A DNA stretch of 64,000 bases, taken from the NCBI GenBank assembly GCA_964036045.1, contig OZ038380.1, positions 169,358,531 to 169,422,530 on the forward strand. Direction: 5' to 3'. Position 1 is the first letter of the stretch. Every line of letters begins with the position of its first letter. Positions 33,201 to 43,048 of this stretch are shown one piece after another. The notes under the pieces were generated by a model. That model saw only the letters and a program-made list of their open reading frames with translations, was not told the origin of the DNA and searched no databases. The position numbers were made by a program, and so were the translations under genes. The stretch comes from Eutreptiella sp. 'Long Island Sound 2002'. Its lineage: Eukaryota; Euglenozoa; Euglenophyceae; Eutreptiales; Eutreptiaceae.

Positions 33201-36200
33201 GTATGTCTATGTCGGGACCATTGATGCGCGTGAGTGATGACGGTGCATGTCGGCATGGTAGTGCTGACCGGGAGCGAAGGTTTTCCAACGATGGTGGTTG
33301 TCGTGCAAATCTTTTGGATGCGCGTTGAGGGGTCAAATGCTGTCGACATTTCATCTGCAACACACGAAAGATTGTGGTGCGAGAGCTGCACCCTCTTCCA
33401 CTACGATGGTCCATTCGTGGCATGAACCATTAGAAGCAGCTACATTGCATGTATACCATTGGCGTTGTGCCCGTCTTTTCCTTGACAATTTTCCACATGC
33501 TCGTGTTGTGACAAAACGTGAAGAGGCGACTCCTCAAAACACTGACCTGGAATATCCTCATTAAATGTAAGTACGTAAAATCTCCAAGAGAATGGCAGCC
33601 ATGCATTGCGGGCGTTGTGTCCCGTGATAAATGTTTGAGGACGCCATACCCCGAGCGCCGGATTTTGTAGCGCTGACTTCCACACCCTAGTCACCTCAAG
33701 CGCCAGACTTTTGCGGCCCATTTAGCGCTGACCTCCATCCCTCCATACCGCCAAATGTTCAACTACTGAGACCGGAGTTTGGACGCTTTTTACGCACCTG
33801 TCCTATTTATCTATTTCTTGGCCAAGCCTTTCCCAGCTTTGCTCAAGTTCGATACCGTGATGCATGCACATTTGGGAACTAGAACCGGAACTGGAGAGAG
33901 TAGGATTGATAAACCGAAGGGATACCAGCAAATATTGCAGCTCTGACTTTGATCGAAGGGTTGAGGATTTGTAAGAGCCTCAGTGAGCTCTGCCTCGTGC
34001 ACGTGAGACCCGCTCCTGCATTGCAGGCAGCAAGCCAGATACGGATTGCATGGAGGAGGCTCCCTCTTGCCCACTGTGCTCGAGCTGTTTGCTTCTTTGC
34101 CTGCCCCTTTCATGCTCAAGCACATGCACGTTTGCCACTTCGCCAAGCCACCTCCTTGGACATGCTGAAGTTTCAACGGCAATGAGAGACACACAACAAC
34201 TCAAGGCTGGGCGTCCGTTGTCTCTGCGTCATTTTGCACTTGCAGCTGCTCTTGCAAGAACCCTTGGACAGAGGGAGCTGTGATCCTGCTGAGTCCGGCA
34301 CAGGACGCAGCCGGTTCCTGCTAAGTTCGGGTGCGACAGGAGCGGATGTGACCGAGTGGCACATGGTTTCCGCTTCCAGACACTAGTGGCCCGCTCGGGA
34401 CCAACCTCTTTCGCACCCCGGCTGTTTGTAGGTGGAACCTTGTGACGAGAATGCTGAGGACAAACAGCTCCTCACTGCCACTCACGGCCAGCGCCGCCGG
34501 AGCACCGGGTACTGTTCGATTGAGTCCATGGAGAACCTGACGGGGATCCTTTTGGAGAAGCCGGTGCCGCCCACTGCAGGTCGACGGGCCTGTCTGTCAG
34601 GGCTGCCTGCGCCTGGAGCGGGGGAGGGACTCGCCCATGACGCTTCCGTTGTGGGATGCGGAAGGAAAGGTTGCTGCTCCCCGTCAGAGTGCGAGAAGCG
34701 CACTCTACGCAGCGTCAAGAGGGTTGTCGCCGCTGATCAGTGGGTCTCCAAGTCCAGACCACCAGTTCAGCTCCAAATGGCAAACCCGTGATGTTCCACA
34801 CACTCCTCGGACTTGGGCTGTGGCGTTTACCAACGCTGTTTCGTGCACAAGCGACCTTTCCAAGCCCAGGGGTACCCGGATACCTACGGCTACCTTGCAT
34901 TTTCCCCATTTTTCCAGCGGAAACTTGGATGCCAAATTTTACACAGGGAACGGAGGGGAAGGTCTTCGGCCCAGAAGGTGTTGCGTCCTAGTTTTCTCCC
35001 AGTTTGCTCCCATTTCCCCCCATTTTTCTCCCACCGGAAGTTGTTCCTACATTTTTCATCCTGTGTTGATGCTGCCCCATTTCCCCCATATCTTCCCCCA
35101 TTGCCCCAATTTGCCCCGTTTTTACGGGGCCGCCCGGGGACGGATTCTGGTACCTCCTCCGCTTGCGTTTCGTTTCCGTTGATCGATGGCAATAATTTGC
35201 CAGTGGGCCTCCGCCTGCCCTCGGGTACGGTCACCTGAAGCGCGTTGCAAATTCAAGTGCCGGGTGTCAGCGAAGCAGTAACGATGCATCAAGAGGCAGT
35301 GCGTGTGGGATGGCAGAGCTGAAAATATCGATTGGTAGGATTTGAATCCAGTGCCACAGGAGACGGGGTCTGGCAAGGGCCAAGAAGAGGCCACGTCGAC
35401 ATCGCGTGTACCGCAATCTTCCGCTGTTTTGGGCGAGGTTTGTATTGCACTCAGGGGACCCAAGCGGGGTGCAGGGGCACGGGTCCAGCAAATGGACTCA
35501 AAGTGCCCTCCAGCCCCGGCATGAATTGGAAATTTTTTGTGGCATGGGTCTTCCCCCCCTCACCACCATTTTTCGAGGAGGAAAACTGAAATGTGCTGCA
35601 GGACTTCATTCGACTTCCCCTGCTGCCCGGCTTCAGCCAAAGTTGCGATTCCGATGACACAACTGCCCTGCACTCTGTTCACAGTTGGGGTGTGCTGTTG
35701 CTTCCTGTCGGCACAATGCGCTTGCCTTGCGCTGCTGCTGAGCAAAGTCATGGCCGAATTGATTGCAAATTACAAAGATTTGCTGAAGGTGCCTCCCGCT
35801 CTGTAGCCCCACGTCAACCCGACCTTCAAATGGTGAGCCCGCCTTGGAATGACGAGCCCATGCCTTTAGATGGTGGGCCCATGCTTTTAAATGGTGAGCC
35901 CAGGCCTTTACATTGTGGACCAAGGCAATTAAATGGGGACACCTTGAAATGGTCAGCCAAGGCAAGTAAGAGCCCAGGCAATTAAATGGTGAGCCCAGGC
36001 ATTAAATTGGTGGACCCCCCAATAGGGCACGATTCATGCACAACGCGCTGATGCCCTGCTGCTGGGTGCTACTGAGGGTCCTCACCGCCCGATCCCCATC
36101 CATTCTTCACCACGCCCCCCCCCCCCCCCCGCCGCTCGTCTGAGCCGAGTTGTGGGCCACATGCGATTTTGTCCCCCGCTCTGAACCGTTGGGGACCCCC

Positions 36201-36882
36201 CAGACGGCAGGGGTTATGTAGCCGCCAGGCCCACTTGTGGGCCGCTTCTGATTTTGTTCCCCGCTCTGAGCGTTGGGGACCCCCCAGACGGCAGGGGTTA
36301 TGTAGCCAATCCGCCCACTTGTGGGCCGCTTCTGATTTTGTTCCCCGCTCTGAGCGTTGGGGACCCCCCAGACGGCAGGGGTTATGTAGCCAATCCGCCC
36401 ACTTGTGGGCCGCTTCTGATTTTGTTCCCCGCTCTGAGCGTTGGGGACCCCCCAGACGGCAGGGGTTATATAGCCAATCCGCCCACTTGTGGGCCACTTC
36501 TGATTTTGTCCCCCTGTGGGTTACATCCCTCGCCGCCCTCGTGCCATTTGATTTGATCTCACAGGACAAGTGGCCAAGCCTCGTGGTGTGCGCTCCGCTG
36601 CTGCTGTGCGGCTGGATCTTCTGCGCCTATTGGCAAGTCAATTGGATGAACCGCGGGCTGAAGCGAGGGCACGCGCTCCTCGTGGTGCCGACCTTCCATG
36701 GAATATCTATGCCAATGCAGATCCTGGCGGGGTCACTGTTCTTTAAGGAGCTCCCGTCGGACGTCTTTTGGTTTGTGTTCGGCACCATCATCGTTTTAAT
36801 CGGTTTGGTCCCTCCCTCTCTGTGCTCGCTCAAACGACATCCCTGCTCCTGGAGATATGAGGCGACTCAGGACGGATCATGA
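32628..36882 (+). CDS. NIPA-like Mg2+ transporter family protein (4 exons)
   Basis: Exons 32628-33200, 34432-34579, 35685-35788 and 36565-36882 join in phase (0, 1, 0) to 380 codons plus stop. All three introns are GT-AG. The protein has nine likely membrane spans (about residues 14-35, 60-81, 83-106, 114-131, 147-171, 242-262, 279-299, 310-335, 341-362) and a polar loop at 172-240. Words such as GNLAIALGLNIQKLS, LTPLSIVAPL and the HALLVVPTFHG stretch fit the NIPA branch of the drug/metabolite transporter superfamily. Known NIPA proteins move Mg2+; substrate and membrane here are unknown. The loop exon and the short third exon were placed by phase and splice words, so they are less sure than the first and last. 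Confidence 0.83.
33201..34431 (+). other. NIPA-like gene, intron 1
   Basis: It runs from GTATGT to GTTTGTAG. I see no repeat copy or other gene in it. Confidence 0.7.
34432..34579 (+). CDS. NIPA-like gene, exon 2 (cytosolic or lumenal loop)
   Basis: Acceptor TTTGTAG|GTGGAACC and donor CACTGCAG|GTCGAC. The 49 codons (EPCDENAEDKQLL... to ...LEKPVPPTA) are polar and fit a loop between spans 5 and 6. The phase (in 0, out 1) agrees with both neighbours. Confidence 0.65.
34580..35684 (+). other. NIPA-like gene, intron 2
   Basis: It contains a pyrimidine-rich tract of CCCATTTT-type words at about 34890-35130, and nothing else that I recognise. Confidence 0.65.
35685..35788 (+). CDS. NIPA-like gene, exon 3 (span 6)
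   Basis: Acceptor CTGTTCACAG and donor CTGAAG|GTGCCT. The 34 codons give VGVCCCFLSA, LALLLSKVMAEL and YKDLLK, a membrane span ending in a Lys-rich turn. NIPA relatives have a Lys at the end of this span. Phase in 1, out 0. Confidence 0.7.
35826..36012 (+). repeat. degenerate minisatellite, unit about 22-24 bp
   Basis: Words of the type AAATGGTGAGCCCAGGC recur at least seven times with drift. Unit length varies. Confidence 0.8.
36176..36511 (+). repeat. 84-bp tandem repeat, about four units
   Basis: The word TTGGGGACCCCCCAGACGG recurs with a spacing of exactly 84 bp (GGGGAC at 36191, 36275, 36359 and 36443). The unit also has CCACTTGTGGG, which can fold. 84 is 28 codons; the frame that reads into exon 4 is open through the array, and a minus-strand frame is open too. 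Confidence 0.95.
36565..36882 (+). CDS. NIPA-like gene, exon 4 (residues 276-380)
   Basis: Acceptor TTTGATCTCACAG|GACAAG; stop TGA 36880-36882. It encodes spans 7-9 with WMNRGLKRGHALLVV, the PTFHGISMP word and GSLFFKELP, then a short polar tail (SWRYEATQDGS). Confidence 0.85.
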   Translation, partial: DKWPSLVVCAPLLLCGWIFCAYWQVNWMNRGLKRGHALLVVPTFHGISMPMQILAGSLFFKELPSDVFWFVFGTIIVLIGLVPPSLCSLKRHPCSWRYEATQDGS

Positions 36883-37868
36883 CCAGGATGGTGGACACCA
36901 TGTACTGCTTAGAGAATTCGTGTGAAGAGATGGGGGGTGGGTTGGTGCGGGAGTGAGCGCGCGCGTGCGTATGTGCATGCGTGCAACGTGTGTGAGCGCC
37001 CGCGAGTTTGCATTCATGTGTGCGTGCGTGCCTGGGTGGGTGTGTGGGTGGTCGCCTGCAGGCTATTGCTGACTGGCAAACAAGTTTGTGTACCTGAAAT
37101 TGGCCTCCAATTTGCGGCCAATTGGAAAATTTTGATTTTTTTGTTGAGTGAAAATATTTCTGATGCAGGTGGGTGGGTCGGTCAGCTGTGTAGGCTCGGA
37201 TCCTAATGACCCCCAGAAGGCTCAGAGGGCAACCAAATGGGCGCTGTTTGTGGCCAAGGGGTCGGAGCAGTGTTTGGTTGGGAGCGTGCAGGTGTGTTGC
37301 GGTGAGGGGCGGGGCGCTTGGCAGTGCCGGGCTGTGTGTTCGAGGAGGAAGCGGTGGAGTGGTTGCAGAGCGCATGGCGCAGGGCGCACGACTGCAAGAA
37401 CAAGGCACTGGGTGGGTGGGGAGTGGGTGGGTGGGTGGGTGGGTGGGTGCTCGCGTGTGGTGTGGATGTGTGTGGGTGTGTGGGTGTGACTTGGGCCACA
37501 CAGCCCCTGTGTATAGCGGCTTGATGTCGGGTTGCGGTGCTGTCTGGGTCCCCGAGGAAGTCAGTGGCACGTAGTGCACGTTCGGGGCTCACCAAGGCCT
37601 CTGGGGCGACTCCGCACGCGCTGCACAAGCCTGCGGCATGCGTACAGCAATCCATCCAGCGCTTTCCAATGAACGCTGTTGTCATGTTGTTTGGGTGCTG
37701 CGGTCCGTCACAATAGTACGCGTATTGCCCATTCGGCATGGCGCCGACCCCGTTCCATGGCACGGACAGGGGTTGCGGGTGGTGCCATGACGTGCCCGCA
37801 GCAGCAAGCCCGGGTGCGGGCTGGGTATGCTCCCTCCCGTCCCTTCCATCATCTCATTCTGTGTGGCG
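36883..37868. other. no firm gene; GT-rich microsatellite
   Basis: Low-complexity GTGTGTGCG and GGGTGGGTGG tracts lie at about 36957-37045 and 37405-37490. A possible minus-strand exon lies at 37593-37739. Confidence 0.5.
37593..37739 (-). CDS. possible single exon, unknown protein
   Basis: On the minus strand an ATG at 37739 opens 49 codons that end at a strong donor, GCCTTG|GTGAGC. The peptide is Cys-containing (DCCTHAAGLCSACG). I found no partner exon, so this may be chance. Confidence 0.22.
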
Positions 37869-38073
37869 TGTCTGTTTGTTGGCGTTCTCGGTTGTTGAAC
37901 CGCCACTCTGTTCCACCAACACCGTTGTGAGTGTGAGTGGGAGTGGGAGTGCGTATGCCGTATCAATCGCTCTCCGGAACACCATCATTGAGGGGTGCAT
38001 CGCGTACCTCTCGGACTCCTCTGGCGAGGCAGTTTGGAGTCCAGTGCCCACGGTGCCTCTCTGTAGTGGGGAG
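37869..38073 (+). repeat. 0.2-kb direct duplication, copy 1
   Basis: It begins TGTCTGTTTGTTGGCG and ends near GGTGCCTCTCTGTA. The second copy starts 416 bp downstream. A GAGTGGGAGTGGG stretch inside varies in length between copies. Confidence 0.9.
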
Positions 38074-38284
38074 CATGCCAACAGGTTTGCGCTAACACCG
38101 GCTTTGTACCGACTCCTGTCCCCTGTCTGTGATGTGGGCTGGGAAGGGGGCAGGCTTTGAGGTATGGGGGACATCTGTTTTGTGACTGTTCGTTGACTCG
38201 TACCTGACAAGACCAGGAACACTCGGGCTGTCTTGATCCGCTGCATTTTGTTTGTTACGCACATCGTGTGTGTGTGCGCGCGCG

Positions 38285-38489
38285 TGTCTGTTTGTTGGCG
38301 TTCTCGGTTGTTGAACCGCCACTCTGTTCCACCAACACCGTTGTGAGTGGGAGTGGGAGTGGGAGTGCGTATGCTGTATCAATCACTCTCCGGAGCACCA
38401 TCATTGAGGGGTGCATCGCGTACCTCGCGAACTCCTCTGGCGAGGCAGTTTGGAGTCCAGTGCCCACGGTGCCTCTCTGTACAGCCCAC
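38285..38489 (+). repeat. 0.2-kb direct duplication, copy 2
   Basis: Partner of 37869-38073 with a few substitutions. After it, 38486-38760 holds an open frame of mixed composition without a known domain. Confidence 0.9.
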
Positions 38490-38779
38490 TGCCTTTGTTG
38501 TCCGCACTGGGTATCATGTGGTTCTGCGCGCCACTGAGGCATATCGCGACTCCGACTCGGGTCCTGCTTTTGACGGCTGGAGCAAGTGGAAACTCTTTGA
38601 CACGCATTTGCAAAGACGACGACATCCGACATCCGGAAGTACCACCCGGCACACTTACTCAGCCTTTATGGCAACCCCGCCTTCAGGGAGGCTCACTTGC
38701 AGTCCACTTGTTCCTCTTGCCCCGATGCAGTCTCATTATTCCAGCACCAAAAAACCCTGAAGATCGCACGGGGTACAGG

Positions 38780-38990
38780 CAGGGGTGCATTAGAAGCGAA
38801 GGGGCCTCAGAGGCGGCCCCAGAAGCGGTTAGGCAGGTTGGAGGAGGTTGCCAAAGCGGTCCGGGGCGGTTACTGTCGGTTACAAATGCCATTGAGGCCG
38901 GCACTTGCCGTGCTGGGGACAGCGGCTGGGCATAGGCTGGGCGCCCTGGAGGGGGGGGGGGTTACCCTCCCCCCCTTCTAATGCATCCCT
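38780..38990 (-). repeat. dispersed repeat R1, inverted copy
   Basis: On the minus strand it shares GGGATGCATT, the C-run/G-run pair, CAGCCGCTGTCC, GCAAGTGCCGGC and TTTGTAACCGACAGTAACCG with 57271-57500. The core also matches 614-727. Confidence 0.85.
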
Positions 38991-41353
38991 GGGTACAGGG
39001 TACAGGCGCTGGGCTCCAAAACTGCTTGTCAGGCCAACAGCAAAGAACGCATCATGTTTGGCCCGCCGCCTTTCGACGCTAAGAAACACATCCAAACAAA
39101 CAAACCCACACTTCATGAGGGAAACCAGCGGGTCAGGGAACCAAATTCCCCCCACGACCACAACCTGCCGTGTGTCGACAGTGACACCCGTTTGGAAAGC
39201 AAGACAACGACCAGTTCTGCTGCCCCGCCCCCCTGTCCCCTCCGCTCAGTCTGAGGACCCCAGGCGCCCACTGCATTTCAGGTGTATGGCAGCTCACCCT
39301 CCGCAGCAACAGCGGGTTTCCAGAGAACGGCAGTTTTGACTCGTTACCCGAGGATGCCAGGGATGCCGATAGCCCTACCAGGTCCGCGCTCGCATGGGAT
39401 GGGCGTTCAGGGGCATAGGCATCGGCACGCGCCACTCAAGCTCCGCCTCCCCTCGTCCCGCTGCTTGAGGTTGGTTGCGGATGGGATTCTTTGTCTTGCG
39501 GAGGATGATCCGTAAAGCAGATCGGATCAGCAGTTCAGTGACGACGGTTAGTATTCAACCGACGGCGGTTGATGGTTCATTGAAAGCGGTTGGCACAGAC
39601 CCTCGTCGACCAACGGGCTCCTGAGGCCCGAGCGTTGTGTGTCTCTCCCCGCGTCCTGGCACCCCCGACACCTCTGCTCAGGTCCTCGAGATCCGGATCA
39701 GCGTCCCATCCCGGGGCCACCATCTGAGACCTGCCTTGGAAGTGTGCGGCGTGGGCGCACCAACGTCGCTGGAGGGGGTGGCTCTCCGCTGCATGGAATG
39801 CCCCGGTTTTATGACATGGGCTTCGCTCTGGGGTCCCCGTCAGCCGTCGGGCCTGTCTGGTACCGATGGCCCAAGATGGCCTACAGTCCGTTTCTGCCGC
39901 AGTGGGGCCCTGTCCCTGGGCTGTGTTGTTTGGTGGTTCACTCGTTGGCACCGGCCTGAGGGCTGGTGCACTGGGTGTTGTGGGAGGGATTGCGGCAGGA
40001 CGGGTCAGGCAGGGTTTCCATCGATGCGCACACACTGATCCACCGCGCCACACGCTGTGGAGCCTCGAAAAATAGCGTTCCCGTGCCCGCGTTGCGACCC
40101 GAAGGTCCGACCGGCCAAGGGCTGCACTGGTCTGGGTCGTGGGGGAACCGCTTCTCGACGCGCGCTGCCACCCGCGGGCCCTCCCCATCCCGCCAGAAGG
40201 CACGGCGCAGCAATGCCGCCGTCCGCCTTGTATCCGCTAACCGCAAAAAACTGCCATCGGTTACCTGTCGTGCGTCGGTTGGGGGGGGGTTTGCCGTTGC
40301 CGTTGCCGAGGGTTGTGGCCGCATGCCGCGAGGGGGTGGCGTCGGGGCAGCTCCGCGGGTCGGGGCAGGTCCAGCGACGGGGAAGCCGCCGGGGCTCACT
40401 GGGGCACTCGCTGGGGCGACTGGGAAGCCGCTGGGGTGAGCCCGAGGCGCTGAGGCAGTGCCCGCGGCGGAGGCTGGGGTTGCGCACGCGGCGCAGTGCT
40501 GCTGCGTGGTAGGAAACGGTTGCCCTGACCCGGGGACTGCCTCGTCCCTCCTTCCGGGGGAGGTCAGCCCCGTGTCCATCGCGACCCGACCTGCTGCCGG
40601 CCCGTACAGCGTTCAGTGTGAAGTGCAGGTCGCCTTCCGCGGGTGAAAACTGCAGAGCTCTTGCACTGCCGAATAAATCACACCAGAAGACCTTGTTCGC
40701 GCCGTGCTCACATGATGGTCGCACGCACACCGCGCTGCACTGACTCTTGGCTTCCTCCAGCGTGTCGTAGGCCGTGTTGCCGTTGATGCGGGGCATGGGG
40801 TTGCACCCCATGACCCCGTTGGTGTACAAACACCCGCGCCGGGACCGAGGCCAAAGGGCCGGCCTGGGCGTTGCAGGCCTCCGTTCTGCGGGTTGCACGG
40901 CACATGCCACGCCCTCCTGATGACCGACCCCCTTATCTTTGGGGGACTGACTGCCATGTGGCAGAACGCATAGACGTCCAGATGGGGTGCGGATGTCCGG
41001 GATCGGGGGAACGGGGAGGGCACTGTGGAAGGGAGGCGGCGAAGGGGGTGCGGGACCGTACACCGGGCCAAGGATGTGTTGGCACGGCTGACAGCCGGAG
41101 GAGGAAGGACCCCCCCTCCTCTTCCGACACATCGTTGCACTGGGCCGCACACTGCTCCACAGGTCTGCGACAGCGGCGGCTGCTGACCCTTCCAAACCAC
41201 TGTTTTTGTCCATGTTTGTCATTCGGTGCCCACGAGAATTGCATGCCTGTGGGCATTTCCAGCTTAGGCCTTGTGTGTGTGGTCCAGGGGGTGCCACAAG
41301 GACGCTCACCTTTTTTTTTTTTTCACTATGGCATCCACTCTCTGATGTCTGGT
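38991..41353. other. no firm gene; Cys-rich minus-strand frame
   Basis: A minus-strand frame across 40640-40830 reads MGCNPMPRINGNTAYDTLEEA, then Cys-spaced residues, then KVFWCDLFG. This looks more protein-like than its surroundings, but its splice limits are unclear. Words of the AACCG type occur near 39540-39590, inverted. The rest shows nothing I recognise. Confidence 0.35.
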
Positions 41354-41500
41354 GGCTACCCACCAACCGCCATCGGTTACACACCAACCGCCATCGGTTA
41401 CCCACCAACCGCCATCGGTTACCCACCAACCGCCATTGGTTACCCACCAACCGCCATCGGTTACCCACCAACCGCCATCGGTTACCCACCGGCCGCCATT
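41354..41500 (+). repeat. 21-bp minisatellite, seven units
   Basis: The unit GGTTACCCACCAACCGCCATC occurs seven times without length change (147 bp). In one plus-strand frame it would read GYPPTAI. The core CCAACCGCCA and GGTTAC are shared with the array at 59690-59775. Confidence 0.95.
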
Positions 41501-41868
41501 GTAGGGCGTATTGGACACTCCGTGTTTTTTTTTCCCATTACAGCACCCCCTGGTGTGGTCAGTCCTGCTGCGTCAGGCATGACTTTCCCATTTTCTTCAT
41601 GCGGTGAGTCGCAGTGCCGCGGGGGGTCTCTGCATGCTGCATCCGTTCGCTGCCCTGGTGCAACGCGTGCTGTGTTGGTGTTGAGGAATGGACACCCGCA
41701 CCCCCGTTGTACCATATCAGTTCGCAGGAATGGGGGTGATGGGGGCCCCGGTCAGCACGTCCGGTGCGCTCCATCCCCCGGTCCGCGCCCAGAGCGATTC
41801 ATCCTGCCGCCACACCACACCGCCGTGTTGATGTACCTCAGGGCAAAGCCTCCCCCCCCCTTTGTCCT
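41501..41868. other. no gene recognised
   Basis: It ends with a C-run and a TTTGTCCTCC word that looks like a partial copy of the TIR-3 left end. Confidence 0.5.
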
Positions 41869-42281
41869 CCCCCCCCCTTGTCCTTCCCCAGGGGGGGGTG
41901 GGGGGCCGTCACTTGCTCAACCCACAATTTTTCGTTGCAGCTCACTGTGTTGTTGTGGCAAAACCACCACCCAAGAGTACTGCCCAAAGCATTCCAGTGG
42001 AAAATGGAGAGCATGTGCAAGAGTTCAAGGTCAAGTGGAGCAGGACCAAGAAAATTTACACCGAGATGGTCAAGGAGTAGGTCTCCGTACATTGGCAGCC
42101 CTTTGAACGCATCTTATGCTGAATTCTTTCGTTTTATGCTGCAATTTCTGTGCCTGCAAATGTGTGTGTACGGTGGTAGTGCGGTTCCCCAGGGGGGCGG
42201 GGGGGGGACTCACTTGGTGACCGTCCCCCAAGGGGTGATGGGGGAACGTCTTCCCTGGGGTGGGGAAGGACAAGGGGGGGG
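41869..42281 (+). mobile_element. TIR-3 element
   Basis: It starts with a C-run and TTGTCCTTCCCCA and ends with TGGGGAAGGACAA and a G-run: inverted ends of about 13 bp plus homopolymer. Inside each end is a GTCACTTG-type word next to G-runs. The middle holds a stretch with a splice-acceptor look (TTTTTCGTTGCAG) followed by a short open frame. Confidence 0.75.
41941..42080 (+). CDS. Lys-rich ORF tail inside TIR-3
   Basis: After CAG at 41938-41940 the frame reads VVVAKPPPKSTA, then GEHVQEFKVKWSRTKK, and ends EMVKE at TAG 42078. The order KPxPKxTA, QEF(K/R), basic end resembles the tail in TIR-2 (2001-2300). It could be a terminal exon carried by the element. Not a family I know. Confidence 0.4.
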
Positions 42282-42700
42282 CACAAGGCGGAGTTCGCCA
42301 TGGTGCCGCCTCCCCCTGCTCCCGATGATGGCCCCGATTCGGCGGCCCATGCGGAGCGGCTTCCCTTGCACAGCCGTGCCAGAGTCATGAAGGAGCGTCA
42401 GCAAACGGCGTACCGATGTCCAGGAGCGGTGCTTGCAAACAGGCAGCAGCGCCGCTCACACGGCTGCCGTTTCCACACCTTTGCAGAGGTGCCTATTCCC
42501 CACGGTGCAGTTTTGCTCAAGGCAACACAACTCTTGGTCTCTTCTCCTTCAGTTGCACCAGAGTACGGCATGCGCCTTTACATTCGTGGCTTTTGCAAGG
42601 TTTTGATGTTCAGCCCCACGGTGAAACATGCGGGATCTACGCCAAAAGTGCTGCTGCACTTCACAGTATTCTAAAGTTAAGTAACTCTAATTTGCAACAG
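42282..42700. other. no gene recognised
   Basis: A plus-strand frame at 42300-42674 is open but unrecognised. No repeat partner was seen. Confidence 0.4.
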
Positions 42701-43048
42701 AGGAGCACCGGGCATGCAGCGCATGTGCCGTGGTTGCAGATCAGGCAGTGTGCATGTGTGTACCGATAGCGTGCGCAGTTGATGTATCTCCGTTGAGCCC
42801 GCGCAGCGGCCAGTGGACGTCCCATGATGGCGCCCGAGAAGAGGCCCGATGTGTGGCGCGGCCACCACGGCTGCAGCAGGCCCTGCACCGGGGCCAGGCT
42901 CCGTTCACAGGGGGCAAGCACGTGCAGATGTCAGAGGCAGGGAGGGCGTGGGGGGGGTAGGCCCACAGTACAAGCAACACCAGCCTCACCCAGCCTCTAC
43001 CCCGGCCTTGACCTTCCACAACCCTCTGAACACCCCCTGAACACCCCC
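42701..43048 (+). repeat. dispersed repeat R3, copy 2
   Basis: Partner of 18897-19248. This copy has an added AACACCCCCTG duplication at its right end. Confidence 0.85.

Larger units (their letters stand above)
35789..36564 (+). other. NIPA-like gene, intron 3
   Basis: This intron is mostly tandem repeat: a degenerate minisatellite at 35826-36012 and an 84-bp unit array at 36176-36511, separated by a C-run at about 36114-36130. Confidence 0.8.

Noticed and set aside
34637-35182. 181-codon frame as an exon of the NIPA-like gene
   Set aside because: It encodes no membrane span, does not fit the phase of its neighbours, and the exons at 34432 and 35685 join in phase without it.
36176-36511. 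CRISPR-like array
   Set aside because: Units are contiguous 84-bp tandem repeats without unique spacers, in an intron of a eukaryotic gene.
40005-41489. 494-codon minus-strand open frame
   Set aside because: It starts inside the 21-bp minisatellite, whose period keeps several frames open, and most of its length is compositional GC-rich sequence. Only a short Cys-rich part looks protein-like and is listed separately.
40871-42106. 411-codon plus-strand open frame with GYPPTAI repeats
   Set aside because: Open because of the 21-bp array and GC bias; it runs into the TIR-3 element and shows no domain.
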